Source: Neisseria perflava
GTDB lineage: Bacteria > Pseudomonadota > Gammaproteobacteria > Burkholderiales > Neisseriaceae
Direction: 5' to 3'
Length of the DNA stretch: 64,000 nucleotides
Assembly: GCF_024170405.1 (NCBI RefSeq)
Contig: NZ_JALJYC010000002.1
Location: 1 to 64,000 of the forward strand
This document shows, one piece after another, positions 27,789-37,062 of the stretch. The notes under the pieces were generated by a model. That model did no database searches. It saw only the letters and a program-made list of their open reading frames with translations, and was not told where the DNA came from. How positions within the stretch are numbered: position 1 is the stretch's first letter; every line of letters starts with the position of its first letter. Position numbers and translations under genes: made by a program.

Positions 27789-29204
27789 TTAGGCAACCAA
27801 ACGCTTATCGCAGCTGCTTTTGGCATCCACCCAGCTGTCCCCGCCGGGTAAAACGATTTTCGACACCAAGCGGTCTAAATCTTTCAAATACGCATCGGAA
27901 TGCGGGCTGTTAATCACGGCCACCACAATCATCGGCTTTTCGCCCAGCCAATAACCGGCCAATGCGCGGACATCTTTGAGCGTACCGGTTTTCAAGCGCA
28001 GCGGCGTACCCGCCTGCTTGAGGCGTTTTTTCAGCGTACCGTCAGTACCGGCAATCGGCAGCGTGTGGATAAATTCCTGCTTAAATGGGCTGAAATAGGC
28101 TTTTTCCAGCATTTGCGCCAACAGTTTGGCGCTCACCCGCTCTTTGCGCGACAAACCCGCGCCGTTTTCCAATACCAAGCCTTCCGTATCCACACCGGCC
28201 GCCGCCAGCTCGCGCCGAACCACCGCTTCAGCTTGCTGCAATGCCGTCTGAACGTCCGGACTGCCGCCCAATTTCAGATACACCGAGCGGGCAATCAGAT
28301 TATTGGAATGCTTGTTCATTTCAGTCAGAATGTCTTGCAAGAGCGGAGAAAGATGCCGTACCAATACTTGCGCATTCGGCGGAGTCACCGCCGTTTGTAG
28401 GCCGTCTGAAATTTCTCCGCCCGCATTGCGCCATGTATTCACAAAACTGCGGTAGGCAAAATCTTTTACCGTCAGCATGTTGACATACATTTCCTGCTCC
28501 AAACACGAAGCGGGAATTTTACCGCTGACATGCAGCACTCCGCCCGCGTAGTTCGCCCGCATATGGCGGCTCAACACCGTACATTCGGCAGCAGAAGATG
28601 TCAGCGTGACTTTATTATCCACTTTGATTTCCGGCAACAGCGGTTTGGTTTGGATGTCCACCTCACCCTGCGCATTGCGCTGCGGCTTTAACCACACCAC
28701 TTTATAGGCCAGCATATTGGGATCGGGCGGGGTCATATAGGCTTCCGCCGTATCCGCCGCAAATTCTTTGTCATTGCGCACATCGCCCCATAAGCTGCGA
28801 TCCAAGACCAGTTGGCCGCTGATTTTGCGGATACCTTTGTCGCGCAACCCTTGTTGCATGGCCTGTAAATCTTCCTGATTGAAGACCGGATCGCCGCTGC
28901 CCACCCAATATATATTGCCTTCCAGCATGCCGTTGCGAATAGCCGCATTGCTTTTCCATTCGGTCGGCCAGCGATAATCTTTGCCCAACACCTGAAAAGC
29001 CGTAAATGCGGTCACCAGCTTCATAGTAGAAGCCGGATTGACCACGGCCATCGAGCGGTGGTCGACCACCACCCTACCACTGTCCAATTCCTGCACATAA
29101 ACCGAAATTTCATTTGGCGGAATACGGCCGAAATCCAGCGCGGCGGCAGAGACGGCCAGCGGTGCGCAAAGCATTAAAGCGCTCAGTGTTGCTTGTAATT
29201 TCAT
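27789..29204 (-). CDS. dacB: D-alanyl-D-alanine carboxypeptidase/endopeptidase (PBP4/DacB type)
   Basis: A periplasmic S13-family penicillin-binding protein that trims and cleaves peptidoglycan cross-links; it corresponds to neisserial PBP3. The signal peptide MKLQATLSALMLCAPLAVSA precedes the catalytic triad motifs STMK (59-62), SNN (300-302) and KTG (405-407). The central insertion typical of class C PBPs (about 90-260) is present. The length is 471 residues. The putP start lies 188 bp downstream of its stop codon, with only one DUS half between them. Confidence 0.95.
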   Translation of the reverse strand: MKLQATLSALMLCAPLAVSAAALDFGRIPPNEISVYVQELDSGRVVVDHRSMAVVNPASTMKLVTAFTAFQVLGKDYRWPTEWKSNAAIRNGMLEGNIYWVGSGDPVFNQEDLQAMQQGLRDKGIRKISGQLVLDRSLWGDVRNDKEFAADTAEAYMTPPDPNMLAYKVVWLKPQRNAQGEVDIQTKPLLPEIKVDNKVTLTSSAAECTVLSRHMRANYAGGVLHVSGKIPASCLEQEMYVNMLTVKDFAYRSFVNTWRNAGGEISDGLQTAVTPPNAQVLVRHLSPLLQDILTEMNKHSNNLIARSVYLKLGGSPDVQTALQQAEAVVRRELAAAGVDTEGLVLENGAGLSRKERVSAKLLAQMLEKAYFSPFKQEFIHTLPIAGTDGTLKKRLKQAGTPLRLKTGTLKDVRALAGYWLGEKPMIVVAVINSPHSDAYLKDLDRLVSKIVLPGGDSWVDAKSSCDKRLVA

Positions 29205-29375
29205 GGGCTTAGAGAAGACGAAAAAAGCAATATTATATGCCAGGCCGTCTGAATCCGTTTAATTATATATTTTTATAATAAAAAATATCACGATAAACGA
29301 TTATACAAATATCTAATCCAACCGTATCATAGCACCATCGAAACACGATAACGACTCAATACGAAAGGATACATC

Positions 29376-29900
29376 ATGAGTAACCAACAACCCGCCATCA
29401 TTTGGCCAGAAAAATATACCCCGGGCGAAACCGACAATTTTGCTTCCAACGAAGTCATCGTTAAAGGCTTGAGCATTGCCGATGTGTTGCCCTATTTGGA
29501 AGACACCCGCGCTTGGGCGATTTACTATCAAGACAACTGCGACAATGTCAGAGTCGGCGACGGCAGCCAGACCCTGCTTTCAGACGGCATCCCGTTTACC
29601 TTTGATACCTTCGGCTTTACCGTCTATGCCGAAGTCTTGGAGTTTACCCGCGAAGAGGGCTTGGTTCGCTTGGCTTGGAAAGGATTATGCGGCGAAGGCG
29701 ACGGCCTGCTGGACGTGTACCACGCTTGGCTGCTGCAAGATTTACCGGGCAACCGCGTGCGCATTCTGACCCAAGAATCGCAAATCGGTAATCCCGCCAA
29801 AGAATTGGCGCAAAGCGTACCGAATATTATGGTCAACGGCCATCAGGCTTGGCTGAAAGGCTTGGTGGAAACGGCGCGGAATAAAGTGGCGATTGCTTAA
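29376..29900 (+). CDS. SRPBCC/START-like domain protein of unknown function
   Basis: A 174-residue cytosolic protein. The order of elements fits a helix-grip fold: an initial segment with SIADVLPYLEDTRAWAIYY, strands such as FTFDTFGFTVYAEVLEF and LVRLAWKG, YHAWLLQDLPGNRVRILTQESQIG, and a long C-terminal helix (GHQAWLKGLVETARNK). SRPBCC proteins bind hydrophobic ligands or act on polyketide-like substrates. AAAGGA lies seven bases before the ATG. It is divergent from dacB and ends at a DUS hairpin. The ligand cannot be inferred. Confidence 0.6.
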   Translation: MSNQQPAIIWPEKYTPGETDNFASNEVIVKGLSIADVLPYLEDTRAWAIYYQDNCDNVRVGDGSQTLLSDGIPFTFDTFGFTVYAEVLEFTREEGLVRLAWKGLCGEGDGLLDVYHAWLLQDLPGNRVRILTQESQIGNPAKELAQSVPNIMVNGHQAWLKGLVETARNKVAIA

Positions 29901-29920
29901 AGCAACGATAGGCGTCAAAC

Positions 29921-29957
29921 AAGGCCGTCTGAAAACGCTAGATTTTCAGACGGCCTT
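29921..29957 (+). terminator. paired-DUS terminator
   Basis: AAGGCCGTCTGAAAA and TTTTCAGACGGCCTT with a short loop, just after the SRPBCC-like gene. Confidence 0.85.
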
Positions 29958-29989
29958 GTGATTAAACGCCCATCAATACAGCCCATATA

Positions 29990-30029
29990 AAATACCCGAA
30001 CCTTTATCAAGATAAAGATTCGGGTATTT
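29990..30029 (-). terminator. intrinsic terminator of mtrCDE
   Basis: AAATACCCGAACCTTTATC pairs with GATAAAGATTCGGGTATTT with one internal mismatch. It lies just downstream of the leftward mtrE stop codon. Confidence 0.8.
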
Positions 30030-30047
30030 GATTTTAACAGCAACCGC

Positions 30048-31508
30048 TTAATTACCGGCAGTCTGCTGCACACCTTCGGCTACCGGTTCAGCATCGTTGG
30101 TAAAGCGTTTCAAACCGCCGCCCAAGACTTTATACAAGTCGGCCATATTTTCCAAGCGAGTCAGTTGATTAGACAACAACGTGGTTTCGGCAGTGTAATC
30201 GCTGCGTTGCGCTTCAAACAAGGTCAGAGCGCTGTCAACACCCTGTTTGTAGCGCAGCTGTACCAAGCGCAGGTATTCGGAATAGGCATGAGCCTGTTTC
30301 TTATACGCCGCATAGGTTTTATCCAACTGCTCGTGCGCCACCAAAGCATTGGCAACATCTTGGAACGCGGATTGTACCGCAGCTTCGTAAGCCACCACTT
30401 GTACTTGTTGTTGGATTTTATAGTAATCCAAGCTGGATTTCAGGCTGCCCCAGTTGAAAATCGGGATATTGATACTCGGCGCGAATGACCAAGTGCGGTT
30501 CGGGCCTTTAAACAAATCGCTCAATTCGGTCGAACCGCTGCCGATGGTGCTGGTCAGCGTAATGCTCGGGAAGAATGCCGCACGCGCCGCGCCGATGTTG
30601 GCATTGGCTTGTTTCAAAGCAAATTCGGCCGCACGGATGTCCGGTCGGTTAAGCAATACCTCTGAGCTCAAACCGGCAGGCAAGTTGCGGATTTTGAATT
30701 GTTTGTCTAACGGCAGACCCGCAGGCAAATCATCCGGAATCGGCTGATTAATCAAAACGGCCAAGGCATTACGCGCCTGCTCGCGGGTTTGCACCGCGCT
30801 CTCGTAGCTGGCTTTGGCTGATTCGATTAAGGCTTCCTGTTGGCGCAAATCCACAGCAGAAATCACCCCAGCTTTATAGCGCAACTGCATCAAAGCGTAG
30901 GTGCCTTGGTAGCTTCTCAGCGTATCTTTCGCCAAGGCCATGCTGTCTTCGGCGTAGCGCTCGTTGAAATAGGCTTTGGCTACGGAAGCAATCAAGCTCA
31001 AATGCGTGGCGTCGCGGGTCGCGGCCATATTGAAATAGCCTTGCAGCGCGGCTTGGGTATTGCTGCGCACTTTGCCGAACAAATCCAACTCGTATGAGGT
31101 AATGCCCAAACCGACGCTGTATGATTCACTGACGTAGGCGTTGCCGGTACTGCTCAAATCACGTGCAGTACGCGAACGACCGCCACTGCCGGTGGCGCTA
31201 ATCGCCGGCAAAGAATTGGCACGCTGAATCATATATTGTTTGCGGTAGGCTTCCGCATTCAGCGCGGCAGTACGCAAATCGGTATTGCGCTCCAGCGCGA
31301 TTTCAATCAGGCGGTGCAAACGCGGATCAGCGAAATAATCCTGCCAGCCCAAAGAAGACGCCTGAATACCGTTTTGCGCGGTATCGTATTTAAACGTATC
31401 GGTCACGGCCACATTCGGCTGCTCGTATTTGGGAATCATGGTACAAGCCGACAACACGGCAACCGTCATGATGCCCAATACGGGTTTGAAATTTAATTTT
31501 TTCATCAT
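30048..31508 (-). CDS. mtrE: outer-membrane channel MtrE of the MtrCDE efflux pump
   Basis: MtrE is the TolC-like outer-membrane exit duct of the RND pump that exports hydrophobic agents, detergents, bile salts and antimicrobial peptides. It is a lipoprotein: the signal ends in VLSAC with lipidated Cys22. Two outer-membrane-efflux repeats follow, with typical SLGWQDYFADPRL, GLGITSYELDLFGKVRS and RPDIRAAEFALKQANANIGAARAAFFPSI. The ATG at 31508 lies seven bases after AAGGA. It is the last gene of mtrCDE; a DUS hairpin separates it from mtrD. Confidence 0.96.
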   Translation of the reverse strand: MMKKLNFKPVLGIMTVAVLSACTMIPKYEQPNVAVTDTFKYDTAQNGIQASSLGWQDYFADPRLHRLIEIALERNTDLRTAALNAEAYRKQYMIQRANSLPAISATGSGGRSRTARDLSSTGNAYVSESYSVGLGITSYELDLFGKVRSNTQAALQGYFNMAATRDATHLSLIASVAKAYFNERYAEDSMALAKDTLRSYQGTYALMQLRYKAGVISAVDLRQQEALIESAKASYESAVQTREQARNALAVLINQPIPDDLPAGLPLDKQFKIRNLPAGLSSEVLLNRPDIRAAEFALKQANANIGAARAAFFPSITLTSTIGSGSTELSDLFKGPNRTWSFAPSINIPIFNWGSLKSSLDYYKIQQQVQVVAYEAAVQSAFQDVANALVAHEQLDKTYAAYKKQAHAYSEYLRLVQLRYKQGVDSALTLFEAQRSDYTAETTLLSNQLTRLENMADLYKVLGGGLKRFTNDAEPVAEGVQQTAGN

Positions 31509-31521
31509 CAATTCATCCTTG

Positions 31522-31569
31522 AGGCCGTCTGAAAACAGACCATTAATCCAATCCGTTTCAGACGGCCTG
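31522..31569. terminator. paired-DUS hairpin between mtrD and mtrE
   Basis: AGGCCGTCTGAAAAC and its complement-like GTTTCAGACGGCCT lie in the 66-bp gap. Because mtrE follows in the same direction, this is probably an intra-operon hairpin or a partial attenuator. Confidence 0.6.
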
Positions 31570-31574
31570 TTTGC

Positions 31575-34500
31575 TTACTTGCGTTTGTTATCCGTATCGT
31601 CGTCAACATCAGGGATATTATCGACATCGTAAGTACCGGTTTCAGCCAAGCGCTGTGCAGCCATTTCTTGCTCATGTTTGCTCGGTTTGAAAATCTTACG
31701 AACCACCACGTAGAACAACGGCACCAGGAACACGGCCAACAATGTACCAATCAACATCCCCCAGAACACGGTCGTACCAATCGCACGTTGGCTGGCCGAG
31801 CTTGCGCCCGACGCAATGTACAGCGGTACCACGCCCAAAATAAAGGCGAACGAGGTCATGAGAATCGGACGGAAACGCAGGTGTGCGGCAGCCAGCGCGG
31901 CACGCGCCGTACTCAGACCCTGCGCCTGCAAGTCTTTGGCAAACTCGATAATCAAAATCGCGTTCTTCGCGCTCAAACCCATTACCGTTACGAAACCGAC
32001 TTGGAAGAAGATATCGTTCAGGTAAGTATCCGAACTGCCGATCAGACTTTCAAACATATTGCGGCCTGAAGTACCCAAAGCAGCACCCACCAAACCCAAC
32101 GGGATAACCAAAATCACAGACAGCGGAATCGACCAGCTTTCATACAGCGCAGCCAACACCAAGAATACCGCCGCAATCGAGCAAGCATACAGAATCATGG
32201 TTTGCGAACTGCCTTTGGCTTCCTCGCGGCTTTGACCACCCCATTCGAGGCTGTAACCACCGCCCAGCTCGTCCACCATCTGCTGAACCGCAGTCATGGC
32301 CTGACCGGATGAATAACCGCTGGCAGCAGAACCTTCCAACTGCATGGCCGGATAGCCGGTAAAGCGCACGCTTTGCTCCTTACCGACAACCCATTGCGCT
32401 GTGGCAACGGTTGACAGAGGCACTTCTACGCTGTTGCTGTTCGGCACGGTCATATTCAAAATGTCTTGCGGTTGCATACGCGATTTCGCATCTGCCTGAA
32501 CAATCACACGTTGCAGACGACCATTATTCGGGAAGTCGTTCACGTAGTTGGTACCCAAGGCATTGGACAACGTGGTTTTAATGCTGGAGAAGTCGATACC
32601 TTGCGCAGCAGCGGCCTGGCGATCGATGGTGATTTGCAGTTGCGGCGCGTCTTCGATACCGGTAGAACGCACGGTACTGGCATCAAACACAGGGCTTTGT
32701 CGCATTTTGTTCAACAACTCATTACGCGCAGCCAGCAGCTCTTCATGCGTATGGTTGCTGCGGTCTTGCAAATAAATGCTCAAACCGGAAGACGTACCCA
32801 ATTCCATAATGGAAGGCGGCACTACGGTAATACCGAAACCGTCTTTCAGCGTACCGAACATCGCGCCGGTCAATTTACCGGCAACCGAGCTGGCATCTTG
32901 ACCTGCGCCGGTACGCTCAGACCAGTCTTTCAGGATGATAAAGCCCATACCCATATTTTGGCCGGAACCGGAGAAGCTGAAACCGGCCACGGTAATGATA
33001 CTTTTCACTTCCGGCATAGACTGCGCCAGCTGGGTAATTTGCGCCAAAGTCGCGTCGGTACGCTCTTTACTTGCGCCGGACGGCAACTGTACGCTCAACA
33101 TCAAGTTACCTTGGTCTTCTGTCGGCAGGAATGAAGTCGGCAAGCGGGTAAACATAAATGCACCCACCGCAGCGATGGCCAAATAAATCACCATCATGCG
33201 GCCTGCTTTGCGCAAAATCTTCAATACCCAGCCTTCATAGCCGTGGGTCAATGAAGTAAATTTGCGGTTAAACCAGCCGAAGAAACCTTTTTTCTCTTCG
33301 TGGTGGCCTTTCGGAATCGGTTTGAGCATAGTGGCGCACAAAGCCGGCGTCAGCGTCAGCGCCAAGAAAGCGGAGAACACAATCGCAGCGGCCATAGTGA
33401 CGGCAAATTGACGGTAAATATTACCGGTTGCGCCGCTAAACATCGCCAACGGTACAAACACAGACACCAATACGGCGGTAATACCGACTACCGCACCGGT
33501 AATCTGCCCCATCGCTTTTTTGGTGGCTTCCTTAGGCGGCAAACCCTCGGAGGCCATGATACGTTCGACGTTTTCCACCACCACGATCGCATCGTCCACC
33601 ACAATACCGATAACCAACACCATCGCAAACATCGTCAAGACGTTAATCGACATGCCTGCATAGGCAATGAAGGCGAAACCGCCCAAGATGGAAATCGGCA
33701 CCACGATGGTCGGAATCAGGGTATAGCGCCAGTTTTGCAGGAACACATACATCACGATGAATACCAACACGATGGCTTCCAACAGAGTGTGTACCACTTT
33801 TTCAATCGACAATTCGACAAACAGCGAAGTGTCGTAAGGCGCAGACCAAGTCATACCGGTCGGGAAGAATTTCTGCAGACTTTCCATTTTGGCTTTAACC
33901 GCAGTGGCCGTAGCCAGCGCGTTACCGTCGTTAGACAGCATCACCGCCATACCGGTAATTTCTTTACCGTTTAAGGTAGAAGAAGCCGCATATTCCTGTT
34001 GACCCAAGCCAATGGTCGCCACGTCTTTCAAATACACGTTGGCGCCGGAAGTGGTTGAAGCCAAAACGATATTGCCGAACTCTTCAGCCGTACTCAACTG
34101 GCCTTGCGCGGTCACAGTAGCGGTAATGGTTTGGCCTTTTACTGCGGGTAATGCACCAATCGAACCGGCAGAAATCTGCGCATTTTGGTTACTCAGCGCC
34201 GTTGCAACGGTTGAAAACGACAGGTTGTAGTTTTGCAGTTTCTTCGGATCGACCCAAATACGCATGGCGCGTTGCGCACCAAACAAACGCACTTGACCGA
34301 CGCCGTCGATACGTTGCAACTCAGGCACGACATTACGTTGGGCATAGTCGTTCATTTCTTCCGTGCTTTGGCTGTCGGAAGAAAGCGCTACCATCATCAA
34401 GAAGTTGGAACGCGCTTTAGAGACAGTCACACCGTAAGACTGCACAGTTGACGGCAGTGTCGATAATACTTCCGACAGTTTGTTCTGCACGTCCACCTGC

Positions 34501-34808
34501 GCCATGTCTTCATTGGTTTCCGGCGTAAAGGTAATGCTGACGGTACCGGAACCGCTGGAGTCGGCGGAAGTCGTCATGTAGTCGAGGCCGTCCACGCCAT
34601 ACATATTACGTTCGATAACGGCCAACACGCTGTCTTCCATTACCTGCGCAGACGCACCCGGATAGGTGGCGGTCAGCGTAATGGTCGGTGACGCTACCGA
34701 CGGGTATTGCGAAATCGGCAGGCTATTGATGCCGAAAATACCCGCTGCGATGATGAAAATCGCAATCACCCACGCAAAGATGGGGCGGTCAATAAAAAAC
34801 TTAGACAT
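31575..34808 (-). CDS. mtrD: RND inner-membrane transporter MtrD
   Basis: MtrD is the proton-driven RND antiporter of the pump. The 1077-residue product has twelve membrane helices and two large periplasmic loops. The start MSKFFIDRPIFAWVIAIFI is typical of HAE1 transporters. The proton-relay Asp pair lies in VLVIGIVVDDAIVVVENVER, and the second half has GLSAKNAILIIEFAKDLQAQG with the relay Lys. The C-terminal tail is polar. It lies 17 bp after mtrC with GGGAGA before the ATG. Confidence 0.97.
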   Translation of the reverse strand: MSKFFIDRPIFAWVIAIFIIAAGIFGINSLPISQYPSVASPTITLTATYPGASAQVMEDSVLAVIERNMYGVDGLDYMTTSADSSGSGTVSITFTPETNEDMAQVDVQNKLSEVLSTLPSTVQSYGVTVSKARSNFLMMVALSSDSQSTEEMNDYAQRNVVPELQRIDGVGQVRLFGAQRAMRIWVDPKKLQNYNLSFSTVATALSNQNAQISAGSIGALPAVKGQTITATVTAQGQLSTAEEFGNIVLASTTSGANVYLKDVATIGLGQQEYAASSTLNGKEITGMAVMLSNDGNALATATAVKAKMESLQKFFPTGMTWSAPYDTSLFVELSIEKVVHTLLEAIVLVFIVMYVFLQNWRYTLIPTIVVPISILGGFAFIAYAGMSINVLTMFAMVLVIGIVVDDAIVVVENVERIMASEGLPPKEATKKAMGQITGAVVGITAVLVSVFVPLAMFSGATGNIYRQFAVTMAAAIVFSAFLALTLTPALCATMLKPIPKGHHEEKKGFFGWFNRKFTSLTHGYEGWVLKILRKAGRMMVIYLAIAAVGAFMFTRLPTSFLPTEDQGNLMLSVQLPSGASKERTDATLAQITQLAQSMPEVKSIITVAGFSFSGSGQNMGMGFIILKDWSERTGAGQDASSVAGKLTGAMFGTLKDGFGITVVPPSIMELGTSSGLSIYLQDRSNHTHEELLAARNELLNKMRQSPVFDASTVRSTGIEDAPQLQITIDRQAAAAQGIDFSSIKTTLSNALGTNYVNDFPNNGRLQRVIVQADAKSRMQPQDILNMTVPNSNSVEVPLSTVATAQWVVGKEQSVRFTGYPAMQLEGSAASGYSSGQAMTAVQQMVDELGGGYSLEWGGQSREEAKGSSQTMILYACSIAAVFLVLAALYESWSIPLSVILVIPLGLVGAALGTSGRNMFESLIGSSDTYLNDIFFQVGFVTVMGLSAKNAILIIEFAKDLQAQGLSTARAALAAAHLRFRPILMTSFAFILGVVPLYIASGASSASQRAIGTTVFWGMLIGTLLAVFLVPLFYVVVRKIFKPSKHEQEMAAQRLAETGTYDVDNIPDVDDDTDNKRK

Positions 34809-34825
34809 TTAACGTGTCTCCCTGA

Positions 34826-36097
34826 TTATTTCTGTTCCGCAGAAGCGGCTGAAGCGGAGACTTGCGCCGGTGCGGAAGCGGCGGCTTGCGGCGCAGAGGC
34901 AGCCTGCGTTGCAGCGGCAGAAGCGGCTTCAGACGGCGGTGTCCATTCTTTCGGCGTTACTTTTTTCGCGCCGCTCATACCGGCAATCATGGTGCCGTCC
35001 ACAACAACTTTGTCGCCGTCTTGCAGGCCGTCTGTAATAATCCAGTTAGTACCCTGCTGTTGACCGACAGTAACCACGCGTTGCTCCATCGCGCCTTGCG
35101 CATTAACAATGGTAACGGTGTCTTGTTTACCGCGTGTCACTGCCTGTTGCGGCACAACATAAGCATTCGGAATATCCGCCATACTCATAGATACACGTAC
35201 ATACAGACCCGGCATCAGCACATTGTCATCATTCGGCACCAAGGCGCGCAAAGTAATTTGACCTGTCGTGCTGCTAACGGTCGGGTCTGCAAACAGCAGA
35301 CGGCCTTTTTGCGGATAAACCGTACCGTCTTCCAACTTGATATCGACTTCAATGCCACCGTTTACCATTTGCAACTTACCGTCGGCAACAGCTTGACGCA
35401 GTTTCAAAACATCGGTAGCTGATTGAGTAAGGTTAACGTACATCGGATTGGTTTGTTGGATGGTTGCCAACACAGTGGTATCGCTGGCAGTCACCAATGC
35501 GCCTTCGGTCACATTGGATTGGCCGATATAGCCGGAAATCGGCGCGGTAATGCGGCTGCGTTTCAAGCTGATGGCTGCGGTTTTGATGGCAGCTTTGGCA
35601 GAAGCGACGCTGGCTTCGGCAGAACGCTTGGATTGGATAGCCGCATCATATTCCTGCTTGCTAATGGCATCTGCTTCAACCAGCGGTTTGTAGCGCACCA
35701 AGTCGGCATTGGCTTTAGCCAAGGTCGCCTCAGCAGAAGCCAAGGAAGCTTTGGCACTTTCCAAGCTGGCTTCGTAAGTCGAGCTGTCGATTTGATACAA
35801 CGGCTGGCCGGCGCGTACATAGCTGCCTTCTTGGAACAGGCGTTTTTCAATGATACCGCCCACTTGGGCGCGTACTTCTGAAGTACGCAGCGAAGCCAAA
35901 CGACCCGGTAAGTCGATGGTCAGGGAAACGGTTTGCGGATGTACCGTTACCACACCGACGGTAGGCGCCTGTTGCGCAGACTGTTGCGAACCTTGTTGTC
36001 CGGCAGCGCTGTCGCCTTTGCCGCAGGCGGTCAAAGCCAAAGCCGTAGCGGCGGCAATTGCTGCAATACGCAGCGTATTGGAAGCATAAAGTGCCAT
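34826..36097 (-). CDS. mtrC: periplasmic membrane-fusion lipoprotein MtrC
   Basis: MtrC is the adaptor linking MtrD to MtrE. The signal peptide ends in ALTAC with lipidated Cys25. A barrel-sandwich lipoyl domain (VRAGQPLYQIDSSTYEASL, ITAPISGYIGQSNVTEGALV), a long alpha-hairpin (about 100-165) and the beta-barrel/MP domains (LMPGLYVRVSM, YVVPQQAVTR) follow. The C-terminal 40 residues are Ala/Ser/Gln-rich. It is first in the operon and divergent from mtrR. Confidence 0.96.
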   Translation of the reverse strand: MALYASNTLRIAAIAAATALALTACGKGDSAAGQQGSQQSAQQAPTVGVVTVHPQTVSLTIDLPGRLASLRTSEVRAQVGGIIEKRLFQEGSYVRAGQPLYQIDSSTYEASLESAKASLASAEATLAKANADLVRYKPLVEADAISKQEYDAAIQSKRSAEASVASAKAAIKTAAISLKRSRITAPISGYIGQSNVTEGALVTASDTTVLATIQQTNPMYVNLTQSATDVLKLRQAVADGKLQMVNGGIEVDIKLEDGTVYPQKGRLLFADPTVSSTTGQITLRALVPNDDNVLMPGLYVRVSMSMADIPNAYVVPQQAVTRGKQDTVTIVNAQGAMEQRVVTVGQQQGTNWIITDGLQDGDKVVVDGTMIAGMSGAKKVTPKEWTPPSEAASAAATQAASAPQAAASAPAQVSASAASAEQK

Positions 36098-36246
36098 ATT
36101 TTTCCTATCTTCGTAAAAAACTTTGTAGATTTATTACATGCAGCGCAGACACCAAGAGCCCGTCCTCATCTTTTTATTTGAAAATGAGCCGGGCGTTGAC
36201 TGTTTGACCACATAGCGGAATAAAAAACATTACAATCAGGTTCGGT

Positions 36247-36290
36247 ATTATACATACAATGTTGCATGTTCAAAAACATTTTTTTATAAT
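36247..36290. promoter_or_regulatory. overlapping divergent promoters of mtrC and mtrR
   Basis: Rightward, TTGCAT (36262-36267) and TATAAT (36285-36290) are spaced by 17 bp and drive mtrR. Between them AAAAA-CA-TTTTT forms a short inverted repeat, at the place where the gonococcal 13-bp repeat lies. Leftward, TATAAT (36247-36252) lies 15 bp from TTGAAC (36268-36273), a candidate mtrC promoter whose -35 region adjoins that of mtrR. No Correia-type insertion is present in the 233-bp spacer. Confidence 0.65.
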
Positions 36291-36330
36291 TACGCACAAT
36301 TTTTACACTTTTCCCCACTTGAAATCTACC

Positions 36331-36966
36331 ATGAGAAAAACCAAGACCGAGGCCATGAAAACCAAAGAGCATCTGATGTTGGCCGCATTAGACACCTTTT
36401 ATAAAAAAGGGGTGGCCCGTACATCGCTCAACGAAATCGCACAAGCCGCCGGCGTGACGCGTGGGGCGTTGTATTGGCATTTCAAAAACAAAGAGGATTT
36501 GTTTGACAGCCTGTTTCAGCGGATTTGCAAAGATGTGGACGAATGCATCCAAAACGATTTGACCAACAACAATGGCGATCACTTTTCCACCTTCCGCCAA
36601 ATGCTGCTACAATTTTTCGAGCGTATCCAAAGCAACGATATGCACAAAAAGTTCTATGCCGTTTTATTTGTCAAATGCGAATATACCGAGCAAAATGAAG
36701 CCATTATCGCGTTAACCGACACCTACCGCGCGCAATGGCATGAAAACCTCGGCATAACCCTGACCAACTGTATCAGCCAAAAAACCTTATCGGAAGATTT
36801 GGACACCGAGACCACCATCATTTATCTGAAAACCGTCATCAACGGCTTAATCAGCGAATGGCTGACCGCACCCGAACCGTTTGATTTGAACAAAATCGCC
36901 CCTTGCATGATTGACATGGCTTTGGATAATTTAAAAAATCATGCCCTGCTGCGCAAGGCCGTCTGA
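36331..36966 (+). CDS. mtrR: TetR-family repressor MtrR
   Basis: MtrR binds the mtrC-mtrR spacer and represses the efflux operon. The 211-residue product has the TetR helix-turn-helix TSLNEIAQAAGVTRGALYWHFKNKEDLFDSLF at about 33-65, almost as in gonococcal MtrR. The ligand-binding half is more diverged. The ATG at 36331 gives MRKTKTEAMKTKEHL; the frame upstream runs through the promoter and is not used. The last codons AAG GCC GTC TGA are a DUS that provides the stop codon. Confidence 0.95.
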   Translation: MRKTKTEAMKTKEHLMLAALDTFYKKGVARTSLNEIAQAAGVTRGALYWHFKNKEDLFDSLFQRICKDVDECIQNDLTNNNGDHFSTFRQMLLQFFERIQSNDMHKKFYAVLFVKCEYTEQNEAIIALTDTYRAQWHENLGITLTNCISQKTLSEDLDTETTIIYLKTVINGLISEWLTAPEPFDLNKIAPCMIDMALDNLKNHALLRKAV

Positions 36967-37019
36967 AAACCAAATGCTTATCTAAATTAGTAATACTATC
37001 TGATTGTTTTAATTATAAG

Positions 37020-37058
37020 AAAGGCCGTCTGAAACCTTATCGATTCCAGACGGCCTTT
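37020..37058. terminator. paired-DUS terminator between mtrR and the glycosyltransferase train
   Basis: AAAGGCCGTCTG and CAGACGGCCTTT followed by TTT. It ends mtrR from the left and the leftward glycosyltransferase train from the right. Confidence 0.85.
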
Positions 37059-37062
37059 TTAT

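Noticed and set aside
30491..30499. AAGTGCGGT in mtrE as further evidence of Pasteurellaceae transfer.
   Set aside because: A single 9-mer is close to chance expectation for a 64-kb window, and it lacks the extended USS context.
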